This document shows positions 43,901 to 52,488 of a stretch of 64,000 nt of DNA, piece after piece (within the stretch, counting starts at the first letter, position 1; each line of letters starts with the position of its first letter). The DNA comes from Ditylenchus dipsaci (taxonomy: Eukaryota; Nematoda; Chromadorea; Rhabditida; Anguinidae), in assembly GCA_004194705.1 (NCBI GenBank), contig SADC01001177.1:620001-684000 (forward strand). Direction: 5' to 3'. A program made the translations under genes and the position numbers. The notes below the pieces were generated by a model. It was not told where the DNA came from, made no database searches, and saw nothing but the letters and a program-made list of their open reading frames with translations.

Positions 43901-44855
43901 TTAGACATTTTGCGAGACAATATTGCGGCGGATAATTTTTCAATGTTTAACGTCCCTACTAAACAAAAACTTAACCTTTTTTAATTCGGACACCGTATTT
44001 GTGTTCAGCATGGTCGATTCAACACTAAAGTTTGTCAATTTTTACTTATTGTAAAATTTCGAATTTCTTTTGGGACAAAGAACATTTGAAAAAAATTGAG
44101 TGTCTGGAATTCAATTTCGAGTATATGATATAAAGGCACCTGGGTTGAAGTCGACCGTGCAGAAGAGGAATCCGGTGTCAGAATTTGGTTTTTGCCTAGC
44201 AGAAACGTCAAAAATTTTTCTCACGGAATTCTCGCCGTGCCCTCTGTTGTAGATAATATTCACAATTTTTTTCACTCAATCTAGCTCTAATACTTTAAAA
44301 TTGTTATATCTGAAGTGGTTTGCTGCAAAGGATCCAGTAGCTGTTCTAGAAATTGATATCAATGTTCCAGCAGTCAACTAATTTTTTTGCATTCAGAAAT
44401 TTTTCGAATTTGAAGTTTTTTCCGAAGTTTTATCTACAAAAAATATCAAATAGCTAACTTTTCATATAATTTAGTTTTTAACTTCTTTATTTTTGACCGA
44501 ATTTGTCCGTAAACGCTGGCATACAAAAAGTAAATTAAATGCCACAGTGGTCTTATCTACCTAGTTTTTTTTCTTCTTGCTTCTAAGACTTCAGCACCAG
44601 TCCATGCATCAACTACCAAATGGAGGGTAAGACACAGCAGCAGCATAAACTACAAACTAGCTAACCATCCATCCAGCCGCCAATTTGTCTGTCTGTCCTG
44701 AGGAAGCATGTGACATTAAGCCATTTTGTTGCCGACAATCAATGCTCTTTTGCTTCTATTACATTACAGCCACATAGCTGCAGTAAGCGGCTCAGCAGGC
44801 ACCTTTCCAAAGTCAAGTAATAACCAAATCGGTATAGCATAGGGGGCTCAGCCAT
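31852..44855 (-). CDS. Propeller plus alpha-helical protein, 5' part (up to fourteen exons)
   Basis: Minus-strand exons: 44768-44855 (start, tentative), 41747-42047, 40430-40614, 39985-40381, 39777-39826 (tentative), 37701-37789, 37466-37582, 37230-37412, 36133-36238, 33731-33779, 33487-33679, 33236-33441, 31981-32307, 31852-31924. The first two thirds are short hydrophobic beta strands with turns, as in a degenerate propeller; from about 33.7 kb on it is helical. That order is seen in coat nucleoporins and vesicle-tethering proteins, but I recognise no family. The last exon ends in phase 0 and no stop follows in frame at a plausible exon end. The gene may continue into the RCC1 exons at 24.5 kb, which start in phase 0 on the same strand. 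Confidence 0.8.
31981..32307 (-). CDS. Alpha-helical exon
   Basis: A 327-base exon, acceptor ataaatttag, donor AAAAA|GTGAGC. It encodes helices with LIKFDSTPDVLSVLLKQFLW, SWRTTSNLDGLVKCLSF and LRMIMDMAEMLVKK. One base in and two bases out match the flanking exons. A 56-base intron (31925-31980) follows. Confidence 0.88.
32460..32790. other. Intron sequence, nothing recognised
   Basis: Part of the 928-base intron between exons 31981-32307 and 33236-33441; two copies of gagtcag(a/g)atga(c/a)acc near 32490 and 32571. Confidence 0.4.
32795..33190. mobile_element. GAACTCGAA / GTTCG word-array foldback in an intron
   Basis: cttggtgttcgaattcgaat on the left and a complementary run (aactcgaactcgaattacgt) on the right. 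A middle section repeats gccaaaa(a)(c/g)(a/t)aaat words. Worn ends; no duplication seen. Confidence 0.65.
33236..33441 (-). CDS. Alpha-helical exon
   Basis: A 206-base exon, acceptor attttttcag, donor ATCAA|GTAGAG. It encodes MEKLMEALNEYHQADLLLPF and then a charged helix ending EYEIK. The 45-base intron upstream (33442-33486) is one of the shortest in the window. A 928-base intron follows. Confidence 0.87.
33487..33679 (-). CDS. First alpha-helical exon
   Basis: A 193-base exon, acceptor gatttttag, donor CTCAAT|GTTAGT. It reads NTVSLVAEFLGGYYFAVDVF, then a helical stretch with KEFCLTILRSVLKSENRST. It marks the change from beta-rich to helical sequence. An ATG at 33690 lies in the short upstream intron and is not the start. 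Confidence 0.87.
33731..33779 (-). CDS. Micro-exon of 49 bases
   Basis: It reads CLLVTITGLVWLRPQ between a weak acceptor (aatttaag) and donor CAGAG|GTTTGT. Phases fit on both sides (2 + 45 + 2) and the strand-like sequence continues the preceding exon. The intron to the next exon is 51 bases (33680-33730). Confidence 0.72.
33863..34123. mobile_element. Palindromic MITE, ACCGTATTTCCTCTAATAAGCGCC ends
   Basis: Inverted ends of at least 24 bases, TA at both edges, C/G homopolymers inside. Same end family as 19181. Confidence 0.82.
34640..35885. repeat. Older element split by the 34725 insertion
   Basis: gaccacattgtggtcacgta on the left and ccaaattgtggtcaacgtg on the right, with a B-box-like complement (aggagtcgaaccgagg) at 35827. 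The halves join at CTCATCAG. Confidence 0.55.
34725..35740. mobile_element. GCATATTTT word-array hAT-like element, 8-base duplication CTCATCAG
   Basis: Ends CAGGGTCCCAAATTCTATGC and its complement are flanked by CTCATCAG (34717-34724, 35741-35748). The arms are runs of gcatattt(t) words in both orientations; the 600-base middle is not repetitive and has no transposase. CAGGG ends with 8-base duplication are diagnostic of hAT. Confidence 0.88.
36133..36238 (-). CDS. Short beta-rich exon
   Basis: A 106-base exon (35 codons plus one base). Acceptor is tttttgtttttag and donor GAAG|GTAGTT. It encodes SDPDQTKFLRVETDSLDP and NILGIVPVIDGSEG. The one trailing base is completed by AG at the start of exon 33731-33779. 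The plus-strand open frame at 36049-36351 overlaps it and is a shadow. Confidence 0.83.
37230..37412 (-). CDS. Beta-rich exon
   Basis: A 183-base exon (61 codons, phase 0), acceptor aaattgtag, donor TCTAAT|GTTAGT. It includes TGFQVLIPLETLDLSVRETL and a later strand NRNAGFVCAINQK. The same donor hexamer GTTAGT is used by exons 39985-40381 and 33487-33679. Confidence 0.87.
37466..37582 (-). CDS. Beta-rich exon
   Basis: A 117-base exon (39 codons, phase 0), acceptor tttttatttag, donor TTTTA|GTAACT. It reads AGVISVVDLHLRRLSTQ through GVELYEENGSKYIL. A 53-base intron (37413-37465) joins it to the next exon, and the reading continues smoothly across. Confidence 0.87.
37701..37789 (-). CDS. Short exon
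   Basis: An 89-base exon between acceptor ttttttacag and donor TTTCAG|GTAAAA. It encodes TDNKEKTICDNFLVDFLQHF and then SSSVTAEFQ. It needs one base from the preceding exon. A 118-base intron follows. Confidence 0.8.
38464..38708. mobile_element. CTAGTAGCG palindromic MITE
   Basis: cgaccctagtagcg and its complement-like right end around C/G runs; the middle (tcccggaccccggaaaatgt, acaacttccgtacgct) matches 56520-56767 closely. Confidence 0.75.
38833..39070. mobile_element. Foldback with TTAGGTCGTGTC ends
   Basis: Near-perfect arms (attaggtcgtgtc, aagttcgcagcgttttttt, accactcattttgtagc) with TA at both edges. The ctcattttgtagct centre recurs in 48419-48719. Confidence 0.8.
39175..39467. mobile_element. 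Foldback with TTTGGGCCCTAT ends
   Basis: The left end gggccctatatgacaatagg pairs with cctattgtgatatagggcc; the inside has tccccctttggtt and its complement. Relative of 11088 and 43268. Confidence 0.72.
39777..39826 (-). CDS. Tentative 50-base exon
   Basis: After acceptor catttacag the minus strand reads LFALYREEKALKTTKK to a possible donor AAAAAAA|GTATCC. In sense it continues the preceding exon (a strand ending YSNK) and leads into TDNKEK of the next. To fit phase it would need one extra base at each junction, so it depends on the same homopolymer problem seen elsewhere. Not secure. Confidence 0.35.
39985..40381 (-). CDS. Beta-rich exon with one apparent frame break
   Basis: Acceptor attttgag, donor AATAAA|GTTAGT. 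It opens GHLLTYYKTGKNC and contains VVVLILSNGEILLLP, a propeller-like strand pair. It ends STNHSYLVYSNK. The first and second parts are in different frames; adding one base to the A6 run at 40167-40172 joins them (AGLFF to SKLLHLG) and makes the length fit both neighbours. A 29-base intron at the same place would also work but would be the shortest here by far. Confidence 0.78.
40430..40614 (-). CDS. Beta-rich exon
   Basis: A 185-base exon, acceptor ttatatttag, donor TCTAAAG|GTTTGC. It reads QWLSSRPKSTNFVC through FLLIILLTSK, typical of buried strands separated by charged turns. One base in, one base out. A 48-base intron (40382-40429) separates it from the next exon. The longest open frame across this stretch is a different one and is not the coding frame. 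Confidence 0.85.
40848..41117. mobile_element. Foldback with GGACATACCAGCGCGTTAC-type ends
   Basis: The left end acataccagcgcgttaca pairs with gtaacgcgcttatatgcccc; same end family as 9824-10158. It lies in the intron between exons 40430 and 41747. Confidence 0.65.
41118..41740. other. Intron sequence, nothing recognised
   Basis: AT-rich remainder of the 1.1 kb intron. Contains a ccttggtcccccaaggc hairpin at about 41178. Confidence 0.4.
41747..42047 (-). CDS. Helical exon near the N-terminus
   Basis: A 301-base exon with acceptor ttccttaatag and a strong donor TTTCG|GTAAGT. It encodes 99 codons rich in Leu, Lys and Glu, coiled-coil-like (for example NLLIELKEFLRSLEFLDHSK). Two bases at each end complete codons with the neighbours. 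It has an early ATG at 42045 that could be the real start if 44768-44855 is not coding. Confidence 0.8.
42380..42603. mobile_element. Foldback of about 220 bases
   Basis: Arms of about 100 bases around 42490: taacgtagtggacccc / ggggtggattag, ccgttaacagaatt, gagatatgagctaaa and complements. Confidence 0.72.
42604..43265. other. Intron sequence, nothing recognised
   Basis: AT-rich, lying between the tentative first exon and the second exon of the minus-strand gene. Confidence 0.35.
43268..43468. mobile_element. Foldback with ATCGGCCCTATATC-type ends
   Basis: gccttggtccctcctgtttt and aaacaacagggggaccaaga pair across the centre; the outer parts read ccctatat and atagtgcccc. Relative of 11088 and 39175. 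Confidence 0.65.
43554..43752. mobile_element. Foldback of the TTTAAAGGACCATGG family
   Basis: Ends tttaaaggaccatggttttt and its complement, with ttctctttcgtctca / tgagacgaaaaag inside. Confidence 0.72.
44768..44855 (-). CDS. Tentative first coding exon
   Basis: An ATG at 44855 opens MAEPPMLYRFGYYLTLERCL and continues for 29 codons plus one base to donor GGCT|GTAATG. That one base completes a codon with the CG at the start of exon 41747-42047, giving a clean phase match. The flanking 44.6-45.2 kb is not obviously repetitive. An alternative start is the ATG at 42045, two bases into the next exon. Confidence 0.45.
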
Positions 44856-45240
44856 AGAGAAGTGGAGTAATCGAGTGAAGTTTTTGCATAAAAGGTAAGT
44901 AATTGACCGAAATTTTGAAATTTTGCCTGTTCTGAAAAAATCAATGTTCACCATAGCGAAAATCGAAGTAGCGATAGAGGTAAAGGAATTTTAAACCCAA
45001 GAGAATGATTTGCTGTTAGACTGTGGAAGCGTGAAGACTTTTCAGGTTCTATTCGAAAGCTCTGAGGTAGTTGGATTTTAGTTTGAAAATGTCCGACATG
45101 ATTGAATATTAGACTGTCAAGACCAACTGGATTGGAGGTTGGACCGTGAAGGGTTGCAAATGACTGAGTGTTGTAAAGACCCGAAGATGGTAGAAATTCA
45201 CAGTGGAGAAAAAATTCTGACGGGTGGAGGGGCTGGAGGG
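44856..45240 (-). promoter_or_regulatory. Possible upstream region of the minus-strand gene
   Basis: Non-repetitive, less AT-rich than its surroundings and just upstream of the tentative start at 44855. No motif stands out; offered on position only. Confidence 0.2.
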
Positions 45241-45249
45241 TGGTCGTGG

Positions 45250-45495
45250 AGGGTGGACCAGTGTTGTAAATGATACCGGTGCGGCACCGACAGCACACGG
45301 CACCGCACTCGTGCCGTGAGCTGGTGCTCGTGCCAAATTTTTTGAAGTCGGTGCCATGAGCTAATGCCGGATTTTTTCAAGATCGGTGCCGTAAATCGGT
45401 GCCGGTGCCAAGATTCTAAACCACATCGGTGGGACACCGGTACCAGGGAGCTCACGGCACCCCACCGGTGCCGTGAGCTGGTACTGGTGGTGGCT
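45250..45495. mobile_element. CGGTGCCG word array
   Basis: Begins CAGTGTTGTAAATGATACCG, a hAT-type end, then repeats ggtgccgtgagctggtgc and ggcaccg in both orientations. The right end and a target duplication are not clear. Overlapping open frames are by-products of the words. Confidence 0.65.
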
Positions 45496-45749
45496 ATAGC
45501 TCAGGTAGCCCTCCCCTGCTGGGTACGCCTATGATCTGATCAAAAGGTGAACACGAAACATTGTGAAGCTGTCTAGCCAAGTCCAGCTGTACCTTATTCA
45601 ACTTGCTTCGACCAACCCCTAAATGTTCGTCCTTGTCTAGTGTCCGATAACTTTTTTCACCCAAATTTTAGAAATGCTTAGCCAGTCCAAAAATGCGCAA
45701 ATATTTTAATTTTGATGGTTGTTGTTTTTTTTCTCGAATCATTTGTGTG

Positions 45750-46182
45750 TACAGTCAAACCTCGATTTAACGACCCCACCTCAAGTTCGTTCCCACCTAG
45801 GGTCCGACACTTTTTTTTAACCCCATTTTCAAAATATTTTATTGATTCTTTTTTGACAGTCTGGTCACAAATATCGCAAGGATTCCGATTTCACCGATCG
45901 TTTTTCAGAAATCTAGAGTTTTCGCTATTAAAAAATAAAAACCTCGATTTAACGACCCTCTAATTTTCAAAAGGGGGTCGTTAAATCGAGGTTTTGATTT
46001 TTTAAAAGCGAAAACTTTGGGTTTTGAAAAACGATCGGCTAAATCGGAATTTTTACGATATTTGCGACCAGACTATCAAAACAGAATCGATAAATTGTTT
46101 AAAAAATGGGGTTGAAAAAAGTGTCAGACTTTAGGTGGGAACGAACTTGAGGTGGGGGTCGTTAAATCGAGGTTTGACTGTA
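45750..46182. mobile_element. Near-perfect 433-base palindrome, pogo/Tigger-like
   Basis: Ends TACAGTCAAACCTCGATTTA and exact complement; arms of about 210 bases agree almost throughout, meeting near 45968. TA at both edges. No coding capacity. A worn relative of the arm lies at 46265-46395. Confidence 0.9.
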
Positions 46183-46264
46183 TGATATATATGCTGCAAT
46201 GATGATGCACCGTCAGATAATCTTCAATATCACAGGTCTTTATCTAAACATAATTTAAAAAAAA

Positions 46265-46395
46265 AGCCATCCACGAAATTGGAATCCTTGCAGTTTTTGA
46301 CCAGACTTCCTTATCACATTTTGCTAATCATTTTTAAAATTGGGTCAAAGATGTGACGCAGCCAAGGCCAGAACGAATTTTCTGCGGTAGCGGTC
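46265..46395. repeat. Worn fragment related to the 45750 palindrome
   Basis: aattggaatccttgca, tgaccagact and gggtcaaagatgtgacgc recall the arm of 45750-46182. Confidence 0.5.
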
Positions 46396-48335
46396 AAACA
46401 CATATCGACTAGATAAAAGAACTCTATAGAGTTCTTTTTAAAATCATTTTAAGTCATCATTTTGTAAGCCAAAAGACATTGTGTCAAATGTGTGTTTAGG
46501 AAATGACTTTTAGAATAAAAAGTGCAGGCTGTCTCAAAGGTACTGGTTATTTTTCAGAATTCACTCAAATTTATTTTTTATTTTTGGTATGTAACCATTG
46601 ACATAATCAGAGTGGGTCTAGCCAAGCTATAGACCTTCCCGTCAGAATTTTTTAATAAGCGTCAACCTCTTCCGTCAGTACTTTTAGCCTTTTTAGCCCC
46701 TGCCGCCAGAAAAAATTTCGCAATTCTGTGTACGCCTATGTATGTAACTCTAATTATATAAGCTACTCTGCCATGTTTCTCATAAAAGAAAAATATTTGC
46801 AATGTGTTTGCGAGATAATATGAATCCGGATACAATAAAGAGTATAAGCTCTCTAAGCATAGAGTCCCTTTTCAAACCCAGCAATTGGTAGAACAGAAAA
46901 AACGATATAGTTGAACGGAGTTGATCGGATTAATGGACCATTGTATTCGAATCATTGATCGAGGCAGGTCGCGCTGCCGCCTAAGGTTCATGCCATGACC
47001 GCGTGCGACGCGGAAAAAAGGCTGACACTAGCAGCTATTTTCTATCTCGATGAGTATTGCAAGCGTTGTGGTATAGATTTTTTTTAGATTTCTGCATAAT
47101 TTCAAAAGTAGTACAAGGTCATAAATGTTAGATTTGATGTAAAACGAGTGAAATATGTAACGGTTCAAATAAAATTTCTGGCCCTGCCTAAACTTTTAAA
47201 GACGCCCGGGCATGCCTCTTTAATGCAGCACTATTTCTATTTCAATATCGTGCTATTGTAAAGGAGGTGAAGGAATTCGGTAATAGGCTGCACAAAGGGC
47301 TGCCAGCGAAAAATTTTGATAGAAAATAACCAATACTTTTGAGATAGCCTGTACGTTACCGAAAAAATATCAGATGGATAATATTTTTGGAACCTACCAA
47401 TCTTTTTTTGTAAACCTGTTAATTTATTTTTAGAAAAATCCTTTCTTGTAGCGTTGCCGCCTGCCGCCGACACTGTGAAAAACAAAAATACTGTGCACCA
47501 AATATCTTTGCGAAAATTCTAGGCCACCAATTTCACACCTCCTAGACCATCTATCCAAACAGACATACAAACCGTGCTCTCGCCACCCACTTTCACATTA
47601 TTAAAAAAATTGCAAAAGCAGGAGCAGAGAAAGGATTTTAAATGACGAGCAGCCAGCTGGCTCTAGTCGAGAGTGGTGTGTTTGCAGAGTGGGAGTGTGT
47701 GTGTGTGTCAACCCGTCCAAATGTCGTTGCTTGGGCAGACACCAGACCAGAGCTGTGCTCCCTCCCCTCCGCTTTCTTTTTTTTCAATTGAGCAACAGCA
47801 GAATTAGGGGGCAGAAACTCAAAGAGTGAACTAGAGAGTTTTTTAGCCACCACTTAGCCATCCTACTACCCAAAGCTAGTGCTCCCAGCTTTTTTTGGCT
47901 GTTGCTAGCCATATAAGCTGTGGCGTGCGTGGCTGTTCCTGTCTTTTACTCTTGCAGGGTTGTGTGTGTGAAAGCGGTTTACGCACTAACTTGGTTGGCT
48001 GAGTGTGTGTTCGACGTGTTTAGCTGGGTTTATAATACTAACTAGGAGTGTTCTCCTTGCTTACTTGCATGCTTAGGCTTGCTTGCTTCTTTAATATGCT
48101 TTTTTGTTTGGATTTACTTTAGTAGAGACTAGAGTTTAGCAGAATCTTGTTTTTTGAGCTTGTTTGTTTAGATATAGGCTGTGCCGACTCTGAAATTTTG
48201 ATGCTGCTTATATTCTAAGTGCTTTATGCAAAATGTAATGTTCTTTTACTTCCATTCGCTGACTGAGCACCGACCGGATATAGTTTTTCACGAATGTTCA
48301 TAAAATATGTTTTTATGTATATATAAATATGTTTA
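46396..48335. other. Largely non-repetitive, no exon resolved
   Basis: Includes a C/T-rich, less AT-rich stretch at 47500-48060 with TG runs (gtgtgtgtgtgtg at 47697) that could hold untranslated exons or a promoter for either strand. A minus-strand acceptor-like tttttcacag lies near 47477. Nothing firm. Confidence 0.35.
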
Positions 48336-48418
48336 AATCAGTTATGACCGGCACTGGCCTACCCTTGCCCAACTGAGCAAAACCGAAACTTTTTCACTGT
48401 GTCTGCCCAGACCATCAC

Positions 48419-48719
48419 GGGAGGGGCCGTTTCGTATTCGCGTTTCTCGTATTTGACAAAACTCGTATTCGCAGAATTTGAAGTTGTGTCTTGGCGTTGT
48501 TATTTCGGCCAACTTTTGAAGTTCACTCTTCGGTAAGTTACCACTCATTTTGTAGCTTATCTTACTGGCTTATCTTACTGGCTACAAAATGAGTGGTAAC
48601 TTACCGAAGAGTGAACTTCAAAAGTTGGCCGAAATAACAACGCCAAGACACAACTTCAAATTCTGCGAATACGAGTTTTGTCAAATACGAGAAACGCGAA
48701 TACGAAACGGCCCCCTCCC
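48419..48719. mobile_element. Foldback with 8-base duplication ACCATCAC
   Basis: Ends GGGAGGGGCCGTTTCG / CGAAACGGCCCCCTCCC are flanked by ACCATCAC (48411-48418, 48720-48727). The arms of about 140 bases are nearly perfect, with tatcttactggc repeated twice at the centre. Confidence 0.88.
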
Positions 48720-48889
48720 ACCATCACCAATTGCGGGAAAAGTCCTTCAACAAGACTAAATTAACTGAGAAATTGTGATGGGCTACAAAAGTCATATTGA
48801 TAAAAATAATGTAGATTTTTTAATAGGTTTCATATATCACATTTTTCCTTTGAAAAATTCAATTCTAGAACCTCTTGCGATTGTTTCGG

Positions 48890-49199
48890 GATCAAATTGA
48901 ATTGTTGCCCCTAAAGTCTAAATTCTTGCTCCTTTTTAATTATTTCTTGCCCCTTTTTCGAATTTCGAATAAAAAAACTGAAATGTTGACCTTTCTTTCT
49001 GAAATGTTGCCCTTTTTAGTCAAAAATCGGGTAAATTTCTCCGATTTTTCACCGAAGGCGCGAAATCAGAGAAATTTACCCAATTTTGATTAAAAAGGGG
49101 CAAGATTTCAGTTCTTTTATTTGAAATTTGAAAAAATGGGCAAGAAATAATGAAAAGCGGCAAGAATTCAGACTCTAGGGGCAACAATTCAGTCACATC
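48890..49199. mobile_element. Foldback with GGATCAAATTGAATTGTTGCCCC ends
   Basis: Words ttgcccctttt and aaggggcaag repeat in opposite orientation. The end GGATCAAATTGAATT is shared with the right end of 61813-62257. Confidence 0.72.
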
Positions 49200-49201
49200 C
49201 A

Positions 49202-49381
49202 GAAGCGTAGCCAGAAAAATCTGATGGGGGGGGGCTTCAGCCCCCCAAGAGGTCATTTTCCCTACACCGTTTTCGAGTTTTATAGTGTTTTTAATTAACA
49301 ATTTTTTTCGAAAAACCTGACGAGGGGGGGGGGGCTATAGCCTCCTCAGCACCCCCCCCCCCCCACCCCTGGCTACGCCCA
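49202..49381. mobile_element. Short palindromic element with AGCGTAGCCAG ends
   Basis: gaagcgtagccag and ctggctacgccc bracket G and C runs. Abuts the previous element. Confidence 0.65.
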
Positions 49382-49606
49382 TGGTTACATCATTATTTGT
49401 ACGTTTCTTAAACCAAACATTTAGCAACCTATCCCAGGGTGGCCCCTTTAATGAGATGTCAGGACTTCTCATCCAGTGGCTCCCTTGGCTCTGCGGTATA
49501 CCCTATTTGCTTGTCGGTGTAGTTCGGCAGGAAGAGAAACTGAACAACGGCCGTTTGATGGGTTCTGATAAAAAAAATTATATTGAAATTCTTCGATGGT
49601 TTTCAT

Positions 49607-49890
49607 TAGAGTAGTTCACGGTCGGTTAATTGGGCCTTACCCGGTTTTCGGTTAACCGGGATTTTGGCTACCCGGTTTTCGGTTACGGTTTTTCAGTTTT
49701 TTTTTCGGTCGGTTAACCGGCTTGTACCCGGTTTTCGGTTTTTTTTGTCGTAAATTAACCGAAATTTTGCTGTACCCGGTTTTCGGTTTTCCCGGTTTTT
49801 TGTACCCGGGTTTTCGGTCGGTTTTTTTGGCCAAATACCCGGTCGGTCGGTTAACCGACCGGGTCGGTTAACCGACCGTGAACTACTCTA
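49607..49890. mobile_element. CGGTTAACCG word-array element, 8-base duplication GTTTTCAT
   Basis: Ends TAGAGTAGTTCACGG / CCGTGAACTACTCTA, flanked by GTTTTCAT (49599-49606, 49891-49898). The interior is an array of cccggttttcggtt words with self-complementary GGTTAACC. Confidence 0.88.
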
Positions 49891-49899
49891 GTTTTCATT

Positions 49900-50750
49900 A
49901 TGAAAATTTTTTATTTTCACGTTGAAGAATTATTTCAAAATTTATTTTAAATGGCGGGATTAATAAACGTGAAATTTGTGGTTTTCTTTATCAGTCAAGA
50001 AAACTGGGATAGAGGTGCCAGGTAATCGAGGGTGCCACATTAGTGAGACTCGACTGTATACGACAGAACCGGAAAGTTGTTATGAAAACCCAGTTTCTTC
50101 TGCTCAATTTCTCGGCATTCCAGCTTTTGAGAATTCAAGCTAAATGTTAGTGTCTAACAAAACTAAGAGCCAGCTGTGAAATTTAGGTTAAAAAGTTTTT
50201 GAACTCGCCGATTCTTCGTCTTGTTTCCTTACTTACGAAATTAAACTAACTTATAAGGTGTGAGTGAGTCGAAACACCTTTTACGCACAATTTTATTTGT
50301 GATCTTCAATTCATTTTTTGTGGATGCGCGTGAAACTGCTCTTACATATTATGTTAATTGTCTTTTTACTAAAATATATTAACATTCTTATGTAGCAGTA
50401 TTATTAGCATTATTTTTAAGACTTGAAATATGCCAATGTTGGAGATTTCCACAGCTTATTGCAAAACCAATCGGATAAGTATGTTTTCTGGTTTACTGCT
50501 CCAGGCACATGTTACAATAACATGCAATTGTAGTGCTGAGTACGTATAGTGGTTATTTGACATTTATCTCAATTTTCATAAATCTTTTGCTAAACATCTC
50601 TCAATCTGCAAGCTGAAATCTCAAACTAAGTTTATTTTTGAAAAAGCTAAAAAAGAGTCTGCAAATGGTTTTAAGAAACGAACTTTTCTGCAACTATTTG
50701 GTGCCTTGGCCAGACCTGTGCCCGGGCTGAAAATGGGCCTAATCGAGCAG
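49900..50750. other. No gene seen
   Basis: AT-rich, with a pogo-like fragment (gtgagactcgactgtata) at 50042. No coding evidence. Confidence 0.4.
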
Positions 50751-50754
50751 TAAA

Positions 50755-51035
50755 ATTTTGGCGCTACTGTAATATAACCCCCCCCCCCAAACCCTGCTGT
50801 AATATAAATCATACCCCCCCCCCCAATAATTTTTAGGCTCGGGAATTAGGCTTAGCCCTTAGGCTTAGGCTTCGGGCCGTAGGCATTAGGCTCAGGGACA
50901 ACACGTAATAATTTCACCACTTTTCCAAAAAAGTATGTTTTTTGGGGTACCTAAAAATTATTGAGGGGGGGGGTATATTACAGTAGCTTTCTTTTGGTGA
51001 GGGGGGGGTATATGACAGTAGCGTCGAAATTTTTC
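50755..51035. mobile_element. GGCGCTACTGTAATATA MITE, fullest copy
   Basis: Ends attttggcgctactgtaata and its near-complement, with a second inner pair of C/G runs and an internal ttaggcttagg word run. It shares gacaacacgtaataatttca with 20705. Confidence 0.78.
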
Positions 51036-51119
51036 TGACTTTTTGGACAAAAGTTTTTTAAAATCTGATAGCTAAGATTTGTGGCTACAAAGTGTTATTT
51101 TCCGAGCCGCGGTTCGCAC

Positions 51120-51350
51120 AAATGTTAGCCTACGGGACGGCTTTTTTGTAAAAAAAAACATTTAAAAAACGCTGTTTTTTACCAAAAAGCCGGCTCATAG
51201 GCCAACATTTTTCTGCAGATGGTAAAATTTTGTTGAAAAGTATGAAAAAAGTCAGAGAAAATTCGAGAAAATAATTGGAAATTGGGTAAAAACACAATAA
51301 ATAAACGGTTTGGGGGCGGGGTCGCTTATTCGAGGAAATGCGGTATTTCA
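51120..51350. repeat. Partial ACCGTATTTCCTC-type element
   Basis: ctttttggtaaaaaacagc-like hairpin, then gggcggggtcgcttattcga and ggaaatgcggta at the right. Left end not found. Confidence 0.5.
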
Positions 51351-51479
51351 TTTTCGGACAGTTTATAAATAAAAGCCCTGGTTGCTAGCAATTAGAAGAA
51401 TAAAGTAATAATAAATATTTTTCTCATCCGAATTTGTTCAGCAGCAAAAAATTTCATCAACATCCGCCTCAGCTGGCTG

Positions 51480-51758
51480 TTGCCCAAAAAAAATTCTTCC
51501 TTCAGCCGGCTGACTGGTTTAGCTAAACTTAAAAGACTGAGAATATCACAATGGTGGCCACCCATAGTGGTCACTCTTTTAATTGTGGGCAACTTGTCTT
51601 ATGACTTGGTTGGCTTACAAATAATGATGATGATTTCTTCTTCTCTTTGTGAGGAAACTCTCCCAATAGATATCAGCTGGCTCAGTCTCTTGAGTGGCCA
51701 TTATGAAGTGTGTTCATCATTAAAGGATTTGTTATGTTATAATCAAGTCTCGATATAA
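51480..51758 (+). CDS. Weak coding candidate
   Basis: A frame with a hydrophobic segment (WWPPIVVTLLIVGNLSYDL) in a non-repetitive stretch. An overlapping minus-strand frame (51392-51592) is equally open, so strand and reality are both uncertain. No splice pattern stands out. Confidence 0.15.
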   Translation: MPKKNSSFSRLTGLAKLKRLRISQWWPPIVVTLLIVGNLSYDLVGLQIMMMISSSLCEETLPIDISWLSLLSGHYEVCSSLKDLLCYNQVSI

Positions 51759-52076
51759 TGACACCTTTTCAAGCCCGATTCAAAAGCTAAGCTCTACATT
51801 TTCACAAACTCAATTTTCGATGACTCTTGGTGGCCGACGTAGGATGATAGAAAATTCAGTTTGTAACCCCTAGAAATATTTTTCTAATGGGTTTCAATTA
51901 AATTTTCATTGGCCCCGCTAATAGTTCTTGAAATTGAAATGTTGATTTTTTTCGCATACTTTTTCTTATATCTCGGCGCTAGATTAAGCCTGTCAAGGAC
52001 TTCTTGGTCTCAAGATAAAGCTAATAGACAGAAGAAACCAAAGAATACTGTATTGAGATTGAAAAATGTTTGAGAC

Positions 52077-52488
52077 GACAGATACCCAAGTGCACCCCCC
52101 CCCCCCTCTCGAAAAATTTCTTGTACTTTTAAAGAAAAGTACCCATTTTTAGCTGAAAATTTTTATTCTGATGCACCGTAGTATGTGAAAATTCCTCAGC
52201 AATCCGAATGACAAAGCAGAATTTGAAAAAAATACTTACTTGCTGAGATATGACCTAAAGTTGAAGTGTCAATATTTTTAAAAATGACCACTTAACTTTA
52301 CTCCAACTTAAGATCATATCTCAGCAAGTAAGTATTTTTTTCAAATTCTGCTTTGTCATTCGGATTGCTGAGGAATTTTCGCATACAAGGGTGCCTCAGA
52401 ATAAAATTTTCAGCTAAAAATGGGCACTTTTCTTTAAAAGCACAAGAAATTTTTCGAGGGGGGGGGGGGTGCACTTGGGCTTTTACGG
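52077..52488. mobile_element. Near-perfect foldback with 8-base duplication TTTGAGAC
   Basis: Flanked by TTTGAGAC (52069-52076, 52489-52496). The arms of about 190 bases (cccaagtgcacccc, cagcaatccgaatgacaaag, cttgctgagatatga) are almost exact complements. Confidence 0.86.

Noticed and set aside
45109..45455. Overlapping minus-strand frames rich in His, Arg and Ser
   Set aside because: They overlap the CGGTGCCG word array and run in several frames at once.
49652..49834. Minus-strand frame with repeated Lys-Pro-Gly-Tyr units
   Set aside because: It is the translation of the CGGTTAACC word array in the element 49607-49890.
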